A stretch of DNA of 64,000 nucleotides from positions 248,001 through 312,000 of the forward strand of contig NZ_CAXWGX010000012.1 in the NCBI RefSeq assembly GCF_964266745.1, given 5' to 3'. The DNA is from Propionicimonas sp020161015. Its GTDB lineage: Bacteria; Actinomycetota; Actinomycetes; Propionibacteriales; Propionibacteriaceae. Shown piece after piece: positions 37,271 through 47,262 of this stretch; positions within the stretch are counted from its first letter, which is position 1, and each line of letters begins with the position of its first letter. The position numbers and the translations under genes are program-made. Under the pieces are notes generated by a model. That model was not told the origin of the DNA and searched no databases. It saw only the letters and a list, made by a program, of their open reading frames with translations.

Positions 37271-38191
37271 TCACGCGGTCAGTTCGCGCGGCACGGCGAT
37301 CACGTCGACCAGGGCGCCGTTGCGCCACACCGTGATCTCCACCGGACGCCCGATGGCCTCCTCGACCATCCACCGCTGCAGGCTCGTGGCCGACCCCATC
37401 GGCTCCCCGGCGACCGCGACCACGACGTCGCCCACCTTCAGGTCGGCCAGCGCCGCCGGGCTCCCGGGCACGACCTGGGCCACCCTCAGCCCGGTGGCGC
37501 GGCCCAGCCGCGACGCGAGCGGGGGCGGCAGCGGGGCCTGGCCGGCGGCCACGCCCAACCAGGCGCGCCGGACCCGTCCGGTGCTCATCAGCGCGTCGAT
37601 GATCCGCCGGGTGCTGGGGTTGATCGGCACGGCCAGCCCGAGGCCGACACCGGCGACAGCGGTGTTGACCCCGACCATGCGGCCGGCGCTGTCGGCCAGG
37701 ACGCCGCCGCTGTTGCCCGGGTTCAGGGCGGCGTCGGTCTGGATGACCTCGTCCACCACCCGTCCGCCGCGCGTGGGCAGGGACCGGCCCAGCCCGGAGA
37801 CGATGCCGGCGGTGACGCTGCCGGACAGCCCGAGCGGGTTGCCCAGCGCCACGACGAGCTGCCCGACCTGGAGGGTCGTCGCGTCGCCCAGCACCACGGG
37901 GTCGGGTGCCGGCCCCGTCGCCCGCAGGACGGCGAGGTCGGAGAGCGGGTCGCTCCCGGTCACCTCGACGGTGGCCTGGGTGCCGTCGGCGAACTCGGCG
38001 GTGGCCTGCCGCGCCCCTTCGACGACGTGGGCGCTGGTGAGCAGGAATCCGTCGGAGGTCACGACGCTGGCACTCCCGGCACCGTCGCCGCGCGCGCCGC
38101 GGACCCGCAGGCTGGCCACGCTCGGCAGCACCTGCCGGGCCACCCTCACCACGGCGGCGGAGTAGGCGTCCAGCGCCTCGGAATCGGCCAT
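37271..38191 (-). CDS. HtrA-like serine protease with PDZ domain
   Basis: A trypsin-fold protease with one PDZ domain, 306 residues from the chosen ATG (MADSEALDAYSAAVV). The catalytic triad is visible as SAHVVEG (His), DLAVLRA (Asp) and TDAALNPGNSGGVL (Ser). The PDZ domain starts near residue 215 (GLRVAQVVPGSPAALADLKVGDVVV). No signal peptide or membrane anchor is evident from this start or from upstream extensions, unlike most HtrA/DegP proteins, so it may act in the cytoplasm. Convergent with the amidohydrolase gene. Confidence 0.88.
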   Translation of the reverse strand: MADSEALDAYSAAVVRVARQVLPSVASLRVRGARGDGAGSASVVTSDGFLLTSAHVVEGARQATAEFADGTQATVEVTGSDPLSDLAVLRATGPAPDPVVLGDATTLQVGQLVVALGNPLGLSGSVTAGIVSGLGRSLPTRGGRVVDEVIQTDAALNPGNSGGVLADSAGRMVGVNTAVAGVGLGLAVPINPSTRRIIDALMSTGRVRRAWLGVAAGQAPLPPPLASRLGRATGLRVAQVVPGSPAALADLKVGDVVVAVAGEPMGSATSLQRWMVEEAIGRPVEITVWRNGALVDVIAVPRELTA

Positions 38192-38326
38192 ACCGTGCCA
38201 ACGCCCGCGCCCGGTGGCCCTGTTCCGCTGTTCGCCGACGGCGTGGAGGGGCCGCGGCGACGCTCGGCGGGGAAGGGCGTGCGCATGCGGCCGGGTGCTC
38301 ATTGGCGTCGTCCGGCCCTGCTCTGG

Positions 38327-38332
38327 CACAAT
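38327..38332 (+). promoter_or_regulatory. Candidate -10 box for the rpsP operon
   Basis: CACAAT lies about 150 bases upstream of rpsP in the 294-base spacer after the HtrA-like gene. A TTGGCG 19 bases upstream could act as -35. Nothing else was identified in this spacer. Confidence 0.35.
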
Positions 38333-38485
38333 GAACGACGCATCTGTGCCCGACGGTGCCCTCTCATCGCCGGCGGTCAACGGATCCACCCGAACCTGGT
38401 GCGCGTTGCCCCACAGCGAGCGCCGGCGTTCACCCGTCCGGCCCGGTGACGTCACCGGACCTTTCCCACAGGAGATACCACACAC

Positions 38486-38914
38486 GTGGCTGTCAAGATT
38501 CGCCTGAAGCGGCTCGGCAAGATCCGCTCCCCGCACTACCGCATCGTCGTCATGGACTCCCGCACCAAGCGGGACGGCCGTGCCATCGAGGAGATCGGCC
38601 TCTACCACCCGAAGAACTCGCCGTCGGTGATCCGGGTCGACTCCGAGCGCGCGCAGTACTGGCTCGGCGTCGGCGCCCAGCCGACCGAGGCCGTCGTGGC
38701 GCTGCTCAAGCGCACCGGTGACTGGCAGAAGTTCAGCGGTGACACCAGCCCCTCCGGCGTCGAGGACCAGCCCGCGCCGAAGGACAAGGTCGCGCTGTTC
38801 AACGCCGCCCTCGCCGAGGCCGACAGCGAGCCGGCCACCGCCGCCATCTCGCGCAAGAAGAAGGCCGACCAGGCGGAGGCCGAGGCTCCGGCCGGGGCCG
38901 AAGAAGAGGCCTGA
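38486..38914 (+). CDS. rpsP: 30S ribosomal protein bS16
   Basis: Small-subunit protein. The 142-residue product has the conserved core (MAVKIRLKRLGKIRSPHYRI, EEIGLYHPKNSP, YWLGVGAQPTEAV) plus an actinobacterial C-terminal extension of about 60 residues rich in Ala, Glu and Lys. GTG start after AGGAG. Its stop overlaps khpA in TGATG. Confidence 0.96.
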   Translation: MAVKIRLKRLGKIRSPHYRIVVMDSRTKRDGRAIEEIGLYHPKNSPSVIRVDSERAQYWLGVGAQPTEAVVALLKRTGDWQKFSGDTSPSGVEDQPAPKDKVALFNAALAEADSEPATAAISRKKKADQAEAEAPAGAEEEA

Positions 38915-39171
38915 TGAGCATGCTGGCCGACGCGCTGGAACACCTGGTCCGTGGACTGGTGCCCAGCCCGGACGACGTCCGGGTGCGCGAGTCCGACCGT
39001 GGTCGCGTCCGCACCCTCGAGGTGCGGGTCCACCCGGAGGACATCGGCAAGGTCATCGGACGGCAGGGGCGCACCGCGAGTGCGCTGCGGACGGTGATCG
39101 CAGCCCTCGCCGGCCGCGAGCAGGTGCGGGTCGACTTCGTCGACGTCGACCGCCGGCCGCGCCGTCGCTGA
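38914..39171 (+). CDS. khpA: KH-domain RNA-binding protein KhpA
   Basis: An 85-residue single KH domain with the GxxG loop in GKVIGRQGRTASALRTV (near residue 50). KhpA partners with KhpB/Jag in Gram-positives and affects cell size and mRNA binding. It lies between rpsP and rimM as in other actinobacteria, with an ATGA overlap to rpsP. The tail DRRPRRR is basic. Confidence 0.92.
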   Translation: MSMLADALEHLVRGLVPSPDDVRVRESDRGRVRTLEVRVHPEDIGKVIGRQGRTASALRTVIAALAGREQVRVDFVDVDRRPRRR

Positions 39172-39183
39172 GCACCACCCACC

Positions 39184-39218
39184 CATCCGCCCCGTCCGCA
39201 CCCGCGGCGGGGCGGATG
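39184..39218 (+). terminator. Inverted repeat between khpA and rimM
   Basis: CATCCGCCCC and GGGGCGGATG form a perfect 10-bp stem with a 15-base loop. It could be a partial terminator or processing stem within the rpsP-trmD operon. Confidence 0.55.
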
Positions 39219-39235
39219 CTCGTATCGGAGGCGAG

Positions 39236-39748
39236 TTGAGCGAGCAGGTCATCGTCGGCACCGTCGGACGCGCGCACGGCCTGCGTGGCCAGGTGAGCGT
39301 GCGTCCGCGCACCGACAGCGTCGAGGAGCGGTTCGCCCCAGGGCAGGTCGTCACCTCCGGGCAGCGGACCCTCACCGTCGCGGGCCACTCCTGGCAGCAG
39401 GGACGCCTGGTGGTCGCCTTCGACGGCGTCACCGACCGCACGGCAGCCGAGGCGCTGCGCGGGCTCGACCTCTGGGCCGAGGGGACGAACGTCGCGACCG
39501 GCGACGAGGAGTACCACGACCTCGAGCTCATCGGGCTCACCGCGGTCGACCCCGAAGGGCGCGAGCTGGGATCGGTGGTGTCCGTCGAGCACAACCCCGC
39601 CCAGGACCTGCTCGTCGTCCGCACGCCCGCGGGCGACCGCCTTGTGCCGTTCGTGACCGCGCTGGTCCCCGAGGTCGACACCGCAGCCGGCCGCCTGGTG
39701 ATCGCGCCGATCCCTGGGCTGCTGGAAGAGGTGCCCGATGCGGATTGA
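39236..39748 (+). CDS. rimM: Ribosome maturation factor RimM
   Basis: Assists assembly of the 30S head and binds uS19. The 170-residue protein has the N-terminal barrel (VGTVGRAHGLRGQVSVRP) and the C-terminal PRC-barrel (YHDLELIGLTAVDPEG, VPFVTALVPEVDTAAGRLV). The TTG start is preceded by GGAGG at good spacing. It overlaps trmD by 11 bases. Confidence 0.95.
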   Translation: MSEQVIVGTVGRAHGLRGQVSVRPRTDSVEERFAPGQVVTSGQRTLTVAGHSWQQGRLVVAFDGVTDRTAAEALRGLDLWAEGTNVATGDEEYHDLELIGLTAVDPEGRELGSVVSVEHNPAQDLLVVRTPAGDRLVPFVTALVPEVDTAAGRLVIAPIPGLLEEVPDAD

Positions 39749-40442
39749 CCTGGTCTCGATCTTCCCCGACTACTTCGCGCCGCTGCGGCTGTCCCTGGTC
39801 GGCAAGGCCGTCGAGGCCGGGCTGCTCGACCTCGGCGTCCACGACCTCAGGGACTGGACGCACGACCGGCACCGGACCGTCGACGACACCCCGTACGGCG
39901 GGGGAGCCGGCATGGTGATGAAGCCCGAGCCGTGGGGCGAGGCGCTCGACGCCCTGGTCCCCGCGGACGGGCCGACGCCGGTGCTGGTGGTGCCGACGCC
40001 GGCCGGCGTCCCGTTCAGCCAACCCCTGGCCCACGACCTCGCCGCGCGCGACTGGCTCCTGTTCGCCTGCGGACGCTACGAGGGCATCGACGCCCGCGTC
40101 GTCGAGTACGCGTCCTCCCGCATGGAGGTGCTCGAGGTGAGTCTCGGCGACTACGTGCTGAACGGGGGAGAGGTGGCGGCCCTCGCGGTGACCGAAGCGG
40201 TGGTCCGGCTGCTGCCCGGCGTCCTGGGCAACCCGGCGTCGCTGGTGGAGGAGTCCCACGGCACCGACCTGGACGGACTGCTGGAGTACCCCGTGTACAC
40301 CAAGCCGGCCCTCTGGCGAGGCCTTGAGGTACCGCCGGTGCTGCTGTCCGGCCACCACGGCGAGGTCGCGAAGTGGCGCCTGGAACAGTCGCGGCGCCGG
40401 ACCGCGGAGCGCCGTCCTGACCTTCTCGAGGGCCGCAATTAG
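39738..40442 (+). CDS. trmD: tRNA (guanine-37-N1)-methyltransferase TrmD
   Basis: SPOUT-fold enzyme methylating G37 next to the anticodon, which prevents frameshifting. The 234-residue protein contains DDTPYGGGAGMVMKPEPW (near residue 50), ACGRYEGIDARVVEY and the knot segment SLGDYVLNGGEVAALAV (near 135). ATG start within the end of rimM. It ends the rpsP-khpA-rimM-trmD operon. rplS, normally next, is separated here by sdhCAB and a repeat-bearing spacer. Confidence 0.96.
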   Translation: MRIDLVSIFPDYFAPLRLSLVGKAVEAGLLDLGVHDLRDWTHDRHRTVDDTPYGGGAGMVMKPEPWGEALDALVPADGPTPVLVVPTPAGVPFSQPLAHDLAARDWLLFACGRYEGIDARVVEYASSRMEVLEVSLGDYVLNGGEVAALAVTEAVVRLLPGVLGNPASLVEESHGTDLDGLLEYPVYTKPALWRGLEVPPVLLSGHHGEVAKWRLEQSRRRTAERRPDLLEGRN

Positions 40443-40559
40443 GGCACGTCGCTTTTGCTCAATTGCGCCGAATCGGCCCTTCGTCCAGTCCTTGTCCGTT
40501 ATCTGAGACCGGCTGTGCCGGAAAGGCCGCAGGCGTCAGAAACTGTCGCCGATCCTCAC

Positions 40560-40565
40560 TAGTCT
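40560..40565 (+). promoter_or_regulatory. -10 box TAGTCT for sdhCAB
   Basis: TAGTCT ends six bases before the GTG at 40572, the spacing seen at other leaderless genes here. This favours 40572 over the GTG at 40566 as the sdhC start. The upstream 117 bases are locally AT-richer (CTTTTGCTCAATTG) and show no other feature. Confidence 0.5.
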
Positions 40566-40571
40566 GTGGAC

Positions 40572-41269
40572 GTGGCGACAACGACTCTTACCCCTCATCA
40601 GAGAGCTGTCCGATCCACGGTCGCGTTGAAAGCCCTGATGGCTGTCACCGGTCTGATCATGATCGGCTTCCTGCTGATGCACATGTACGGCAACCTCAAG
40701 ATGTTCCTCGGCGCCGAGGCATTCGACCACTATGCAGAGTGGTTGAAGGGGGACATCCTCTACCCGCTGGTCCCGAAGGGCTGGTTCATCTGGATCTTCC
40801 GCGCCGTGATGGTCGCGTCCGTGGTGCTCCACATGTACTCGGCGATCACCCTCTGGAAGCGCGCGATGGACGCGAACCCGTCCGCGTACCAGGTGAAGAA
40901 GCAGCTGGCCCAGACCTACTCGGCGCGCACCATGCGCTGGGGCGGCATCATCCTGGCCGGCCTGCTGATCTTCCACCTCGCCCAGTTCACCGTGCACTCC
41001 GCACTGGTGGCCGGCGCCTACACCACCCCGTACGAGATGGTGGTCGGCGAGTTCCGGATCTGGTGGATGGTCCTGCTGTACGCGATCTGGATCGCGACCG
41101 TCTGCATGCACGTGCGGCACGGGTTCTGGAGCGCATTCGCCACGCTGGGGGCCAACACCAGCGCCAAGGCTCGCGCCGTGCTGAACGGCTGCGCCTGGGC
41201 GGTCGCCCTCCTGCTCTACATCGGCTTCATGATCATGCCGGTGGCCGTTTTCTTCGGATGGATCAACTG

Positions 41270-41270
<1 letters not shown>
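40572..41270 (+). CDS. sdhC: Succinate dehydrogenase cytochrome b subunit
   Basis: Membrane anchor of succinate:quinone oxidoreductase. The 232-residue protein has five predicted helices and several conserved haem-ligand histidines (LMHMYGNLKMF, VVLHMYSAI, FHLAQFTVH, MHVRHGFWSAF). This matches the single-subunit dihaem type B anchors of SdhCAB complexes rather than the two-subunit SdhCD type. ATGA overlap with sdhA. Confidence 0.93.
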
Positions 41271-43299
<2,029 letters not shown>

Positions 43300-43303
<4 letters not shown>

Positions 43304-44061
43304 ACGTCACCCTGCGCGTCTGGCGCCAAGCAAACGCGTCCTCGGAGGGGCGCATGGTCACCTACCAGGTGCAGGACGTCTCTCCCGATATGTCCTTCCT
43401 GGAGATGCTGGACCTCCTCAACGAGGACCTCACCGTCAAGGGTGAGGAGCCGGTGGCCTTCGACCACGACTGTCGCGAGGGCATCTGCGGCATGTGTGGC
43501 GTGGTGATCAACGGCACGGCCCACGGCCGCGGCAACTCGCCGGTGCCCACCACCACCTGCCAGCTGCACATGCGGTCCTTCGAGGACGGCGCCGTGATCG
43601 ACGTCGAGCCCTGGCGGGCCGGCCCGTTCCCGGTGATCAAGGACCTGGTCGTCGACCGGGGCGCCTTCGACCGGATCATCCAGGCCGGTGGGTACGTGTC
43701 GGTGAACACCGGCGCTGCCCCCGACGCTCACGCCAATGCCGTGGGCAAGCTGAAGGCCGATCGCGCCTTCGACGCTGCCACCTGCATCGGCTGCGGCGCC
43801 TGTGTGGCAGCCTGCCCGAACTCCTCGGGCATGCTGTTCACTGCGGCGAAGATCACCCACCTGGCGATGCTCCCGCAGGGCCAGCCCGAGCGGAAGCTGC
43901 GGATCAAGAACATGATCGCGCAGCACGACTCCGAGGGCTTCGGCGGCTGCACGAACATCGGTGAGTGCGCCGAGGTCTGCCCCAAGCAGATCCCGTTCGA
44001 CACGATCAGCCAGCTCAACCGCGACCTGATCGCCTCGCTGTTCTCCCGCGACGGCAAGTAG
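43300..44061 (+). CDS. sdhB: Succinate dehydrogenase iron-sulfur subunit
   Basis: Electron-transfer subunit. The 253-residue protein has the [2Fe-2S] motif CREGICGMCGVVING with a later Cys (TTTCQLH), the [4Fe-4S] motif CIGCGACVAACPN (near 160) and the [3Fe-4S] segment CTNIGECAEVCPK (near 215). GTG start overlapping the sdhA stop by four bases. A strong terminator follows. Confidence 0.96.
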
Positions 44062-44074
44062 GTCATCCGCCTGA

Positions 44075-44106
44075 GTCGGCCCCCGGAGCACGCTCCGGGG
44101 GCCGAC
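44075..44106 (+). terminator. sdhCAB terminator
   Basis: GTCGGCCCCCGGAGC and GCTCCGGGGGCCGAC form a 15-bp perfect stem with a very small loop, 13 bases after the sdhB stop. Confidence 0.9.
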
Positions 44107-44152
44107 GCCGTTTCCGGTCTCCGCCCTGGCCCCTCTGCCCCTGCCCGTCCCC

Positions 44153-44249
44153 GGCCCTCCCGGACCCGCGTTCGCTGCCGATTGCCACTCGTGCTGCCGG
44201 AATTCCGGTGGCGAGCGTTGCACTCGGGGGCAGGAACGCGGGGGACGGC
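44153..44249. repeat. Direct repeat copy 1 (about 97 bp)
   Basis: First copy of a duplicated element, offset exactly 225 bases from copy 2. The core 44174-44249 differs from copy 2 at only two positions; the left 20 bases are less similar. It carries the 12-base palindrome CCGGAATTCCGG at 44197-44208 and ends in GGGGGCAGGAACGC. No coding role is evident. Confidence 0.85.
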
Positions 44250-44377
44250 GCGCCTGGCGGCGTCCGCGCACGGCAGACCTCCAGGGCGACCTCCGGGCAA
44301 GGTGGCGACCGCCAGGCGGGGGTTGGCGGACGCAGCGGCCGCCCACCAAAGGGTTGCCGGACGCGGAGGCCGTCCGC

Positions 44378-44474
44378 TGCCCTCCCCGGTCCGCGTTTGC
44401 TGCCGATTGTCACTCGTGCTGCCGGAATTCCGGTGGCGAGCGTTGCACTCGGGGGCAGGAACGCAGGGGACGGC
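44378..44474. repeat. Direct repeat copy 2 (about 97 bp)
   Basis: Second copy, with the same CCGGAATTCCGG palindrome at 44422-44433. The 128 bases between the copies (44250-44377) are GC-rich and show no gene. An open frame crosses both copies and continues into rplS, but it lacks any start signal and does not look coding. Confidence 0.85.
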
Positions 44475-44574
44475 TGCCCGCCGGCGACGGTGACGGGGGA
44501 CGCGGGGCGGCGGCGATTACCCTCGCCGGGGGCGGGTGTGGCAAACTTGTTGACCGTTGTGCCGTCGGCGCTCC

Positions 44575-44634
44575 TGCCACAGGGGGAAGGCCTCGACGGA
44601 CCTCACTCAGAACGAGACGAAGTGTCCTGTGGCA
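44575..44634 (+). promoter_or_regulatory. rplS leader with long-range pairing
   Basis: TGCCACAG (44575-44582) can pair with CTGTGGCA (44627-44634), ending 14 bases before the rplS start. A CAAACT box at 44542-44547 is a possible -10. Leaders of ribosomal protein genes often bind their product, so autogenous control is possible; this is inference. Confidence 0.35.
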
Positions 44635-44648
44635 CTGGCGAGGAAACC

Positions 44649-44999
44649 ATGAACCAGCTTGTTGAGCAGATCGGCAAGGCCGCCCTGCGCGAGGACGTGC
44701 CGGACTTCCGTCCCGGCGACCAGGTGAAGGTGCACGTGCGGGTCATCGAGGGCAACCGCTCCCGCATCCAGATCTTCGCCGGCGCCGTGATCTCCCGCAC
44801 CGGTTCTGGCATCGCCGAGTCCTTCACCGTCCGCAAGGTCAGCTTCGGCACCGGCGTCGAGCGCACCTTCCCGCTGCACAGCCCGATCATCGAGAAGATC
44901 GAGGTCGAGCGCATGGGCGACGTGCGACGCGCCAAGCTGTACTACCTCCGCGGTCTTCGTGGCAAGGCTGCGAAGATCAAGGAGAAGCGCGACCGCTGA
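44649..44999 (+). CDS. rplS: 50S ribosomal protein bL19
   Basis: Large-subunit protein at the interface with the 30S. The 116-residue protein has the conserved DFRPGDQVKVHVRVIEGNR, RIQIFAGAVISR and GVERTFPLHSPIIEKIEVER. ATG start with GCGAGGAAA upstream. It begins the rplS-lepB-rnhB-DUF2469-yraN-comM-dprA run common to actinobacteria. Confidence 0.97.
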   Translation: MNQLVEQIGKAALREDVPDFRPGDQVKVHVRVIEGNRSRIQIFAGAVISRTGSGIAESFTVRKVSFGTGVERTFPLHSPIIEKIEVERMGDVRRAKLYYLRGLRGKAAKIKEKRDR

Positions 45000-45064
45000 G
45001 GCCTCCGGACGTCCCGGTGGTGGCAGACTCGCAGCGTGAAGGGCAGCCCCACGAAGGGAGTGCG

Positions 45065-45838
45065 GTGAGCGCACCCAGCGAAACCGAGCGCGAGCGCGGC
45101 GGTGCCCTGTCGACCGTCGGCGGCTGGCTGCGCGAGATCGCGATCGTCGTGGTCGGCGCCCTGATCGCCTCCACCCTGCTGCGCCTGTTCGTGGCGCAGA
45201 TGTTCGTGATCCCTTCCGGTTCGATGGAGAACACACTCCTGGTGCGTGACCGCGTGGCCGTGCAGAAGATCGCCGGCTACCAGCGCGGCGACATCATCGT
45301 GTTCCGCGACACCCTCGACTGGCTGGCGCCCGCGAAGGTGAACGACGACCCGGTGAATCGTGCCCTGGTCTTCGTCGGGCTGGCGCCGGACGAGAGCTCC
45401 AACCACCTCATCAAGCGCGTCATCGGCGTGCCGGGTGACCACGTCACATGCTGTGATGCGCGTGGACGCGTGAGCGTCAACGGGACGGCGCTGAACGAGG
45501 GCGACTACCTCTACGTCGACCCGACCACGGGCAAGCAGGTCGAGCCGTCCTCGGTCGCCTTCGACATCGTCGTGCCCGCCGGGCGGGTCTTCGTCATGGG
45601 CGATCACCGCAACGACTCCGCCGACTCCCGCTGCCACCTGTCCGACGACACGCGCGGCGCTCCCGAGGGGACGAACGCCTTCATCCCGGTCGAGAACATC
45701 GTCGGCACGGCGGTCGCGGTGGTGTACCCGTTCAGTCGCTTCCACGGCATCAGCCGTCCGCGGACGTTCGAGGGCGTGCCCGCAGGAGAGGCGCCGCCGG
45801 AGGCACCTGTGCTGACCGGCCCCAAGGTCGTCTGCTAG
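45065..45838 (+). CDS. lepB: Signal peptidase I
   Basis: Membrane-bound serine protease removing signal peptides from secreted proteins. The 257-residue protein has one N-terminal helix (about 22-47), the catalytic Ser in FVIPSGSMENTL (near 60) and the Lys dyad in HLIKRVIGVPGDHV (near 120). The box E motif VFVMGDHRNDSADSR lies near 180. GTG start after GAAGGGAG. Followed by rnhB after six bases. Confidence 0.95.
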   Translation: MSAPSETERERGGALSTVGGWLREIAIVVVGALIASTLLRLFVAQMFVIPSGSMENTLLVRDRVAVQKIAGYQRGDIIVFRDTLDWLAPAKVNDDPVNRALVFVGLAPDESSNHLIKRVIGVPGDHVTCCDARGRVSVNGTALNEGDYLYVDPTTGKQVEPSSVAFDIVVPAGRVFVMGDHRNDSADSRCHLSDDTRGAPEGTNAFIPVENIVGTAVAVVYPFSRFHGISRPRTFEGVPAGEAPPEAPVLTGPKVVC

Positions 45839-45844
45839 GCGATC

Positions 45845-46492
45845 ATGGGGATCGTGGTGCGCCGGGACGCCGGCATCTACGCCTACGAGGCCTCGCTGCG
45901 GCGCGCCGGGTTCGAGCTGATCGCCGGTGCCGATGAGGCGGGACGGGGAGCCTGCGCGGGCCCGCTCGTGGCGGCGGCCGTGATCCTGAAGCCGGGGCGC
46001 GGGGGCCAGATCCCCGGGCTCGCGGACTCCAAGCTGCTCAGCCCTGCCGCTCGTGAGCGGGTCTACGACCAGGTGGTCTCGCGCGCGCTCGCCTGGTCGG
46101 TGGTCAGCGTCGAGGCTCGGGAGTGCGACGAACTCGGCATGCACCACGCCGATCTGGCGGGGCTTCGGCGGGCGCTCCTTCGCCTGGCACCCGCAGGGGA
46201 CTTCGCGCTCACCGACGGCTTCAGCGTCGACGGCCTGGGCGTGCCGAGCCTGGCGATCTGGAAGGGCGACCGGGTGGCCGCGTGCGTCGCGGCCGCGTCC
46301 GTGGTGGCCAAGGTGACGCGTGACCGGATCATGGCCGGATGGCACGAGGACCTGCCCGAGTACGCGTTCGACATCCACAAGGGCTATTGCACGCCGCTGC
46401 ACCAGGAGCGGCTCGACGAGCACGGGCCGAGCCGCATCCACCGGATGTGCTTCGACAACGTGCGGCGAACGATTAAGGTGAGTGCGTTATGA
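45845..46492 (+). CDS. rnhB: Ribonuclease HII
   Basis: Removes ribonucleotides from DNA and RNA-DNA hybrids. The 215-residue protein carries the metal-binding signature AGADEAGRGACAGPL (near 28-42), LADSKLLSPAARE and the catalytic-site segment DHKGY-like DIHKGYCTPLH near 180. ATG start. Its stop overlaps DUF2469 in ATGA. Confidence 0.95.
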   Translation: MGIVVRRDAGIYAYEASLRRAGFELIAGADEAGRGACAGPLVAAAVILKPGRGGQIPGLADSKLLSPAARERVYDQVVSRALAWSVVSVEARECDELGMHHADLAGLRRALLRLAPAGDFALTDGFSVDGLGVPSLAIWKGDRVAACVAAASVVAKVTRDRIMAGWHEDLPEYAFDIHKGYCTPLHQERLDEHGPSRIHRMCFDNVRRTIKVSAL

Positions 46493-46800
46493 GTGCCGAG
46501 GACCTGGAGCAGTACGAGTCTGAACTCGAACTGCAGCTGTACAAGGAGTACAAGGACGTCGTCGGCATCTTCACCTACGCGGTGGAGACCGAGCGCCGGT
46601 TCTACCTGTGCAACGCGGTCGACCTGAAGGTGCGCACCGAGGGCGGTGACGTGTACTACGAGGTGTCGATGGGCGACGCCTGGGTGTGGGACATGTACCG
46701 TCCGGCCCGGTTCGTGAAGAGCGCCAAGGTGCTCACGTTCCGCGATGTGTCGATCGAGGAGATCGCCCACAGCGACCTGAAGGTGCCCGACAACCTCTGA
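46489..46800 (+). CDS. DUF2469 family protein
   Basis: A 103-residue, highly conserved actinobacterial protein of unknown function (DUF2469), recognised by its start SAEDLEQYESELELQLYKEY and the aromatic-rich DVYYEVSMGDAWVWDMYRPAR. It is almost always between rnhB and yraN, as here. Soluble, acidic. ATG overlaps the rnhB stop. Confidence 0.9.
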   Translation: MSAEDLEQYESELELQLYKEYKDVVGIFTYAVETERRFYLCNAVDLKVRTEGGDVYYEVSMGDAWVWDMYRPARFVKSAKVLTFRDVSIEEIAHSDLKVPDNL

Positions 46801-46862
46801 GCCTGTGGACGGCGCACCGCTCGTCCACAGGCCGCGCGTCCCGCTGACGCGATCGGCCGGTC

Positions 46863-46888
46863 CCTCCCGGATAGTGACCATCGGGAGG
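46863..46888 (+). promoter_or_regulatory. Inverted repeat covering the yraN ribosome binding site
   Basis: CCTCCCG and CGGGAGG form a 7-bp stem with a 12-base loop; the right arm contains the Shine-Dalgarno of yraN. In read-through RNA from DUF2469 this could hide the site. A GATAGT -10-like box lies inside the loop, so a local transcript would lack the left arm. Confidence 0.35.
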
Positions 46889-46896
46889 TGGTTGCG

Positions 46897-47262
46897 GTGG
46901 AACGCGCCGAGGTCTGGCACGTCGGGGAGGAACTGGCAGCAGCACACTTGCAGCGATTGGGCTGGAGGATCCTCGAGCGGAACTGGCGGTGTCCGGCCGG
47001 AGAGCTCGACATCGTGGCACTGGAGCCGGGCCCCGAGCCCGTGGTGGTCTTCTGTGAGGTCAAGTGCCGCATCGGGTTGGGTTTCGGCCCTCCGCTGGAG
47101 GGCATCACGACGGCGAAGGTCGCCAAGCTGAAGCAGGTGGCCCTGCACTGGCTGCGGGCGCAGCCCTCCCCGGTGCGCCACATCCGGTTCGACGGGGTCG
47201 GCGTGCTGCTCACGCGAGGGGCGCCGCCGGTGATCACCCACGTGCCGGGGATCGGACGGTGA
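46897..47262 (+). CDS. yraN: UPF0102 (YraN) family endonuclease-like protein
   Basis: A 121-residue restriction-endonuclease-fold protein of UPF0102, characterised by GEELAAAHLQRLGWRILERN and the nuclease-like core GELDIVALEP...VVFCEVKCR (residues 30-65). Usually adjacent to rnhB and comM; the function is not established. I prefer the GTG at 46897, which has GGGAGG eight bases upstream; the GTG at 46888 overlaps that site. Confidence 0.9.
   Translation: MERAEVWHVGEELAAAHLQRLGWRILERNWRCPAGELDIVALEPGPEPVVVFCEVKCRIGLGFGPPLEGITTAKVAKLKQVALHWLRAQPSPVRHIRFDGVGVLLTRGAPPVITHVPGIGR

Noticed and set aside
40463..41269. Apparent N-terminal extension of sdhA through sdhC
   Set aside because: This frame is only the out-of-frame reading of sdhC; sdhA starts at the ATGA overlap at 41270, matching family N-termini.
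43965..44648. Open frame through the repeat region joined to rplS
   Set aside because: It starts inside sdhB in the wrong frame, crosses a terminator and two repeats, and has no ribosome binding site. bL19 is normally 115-120 residues, as from 44649.
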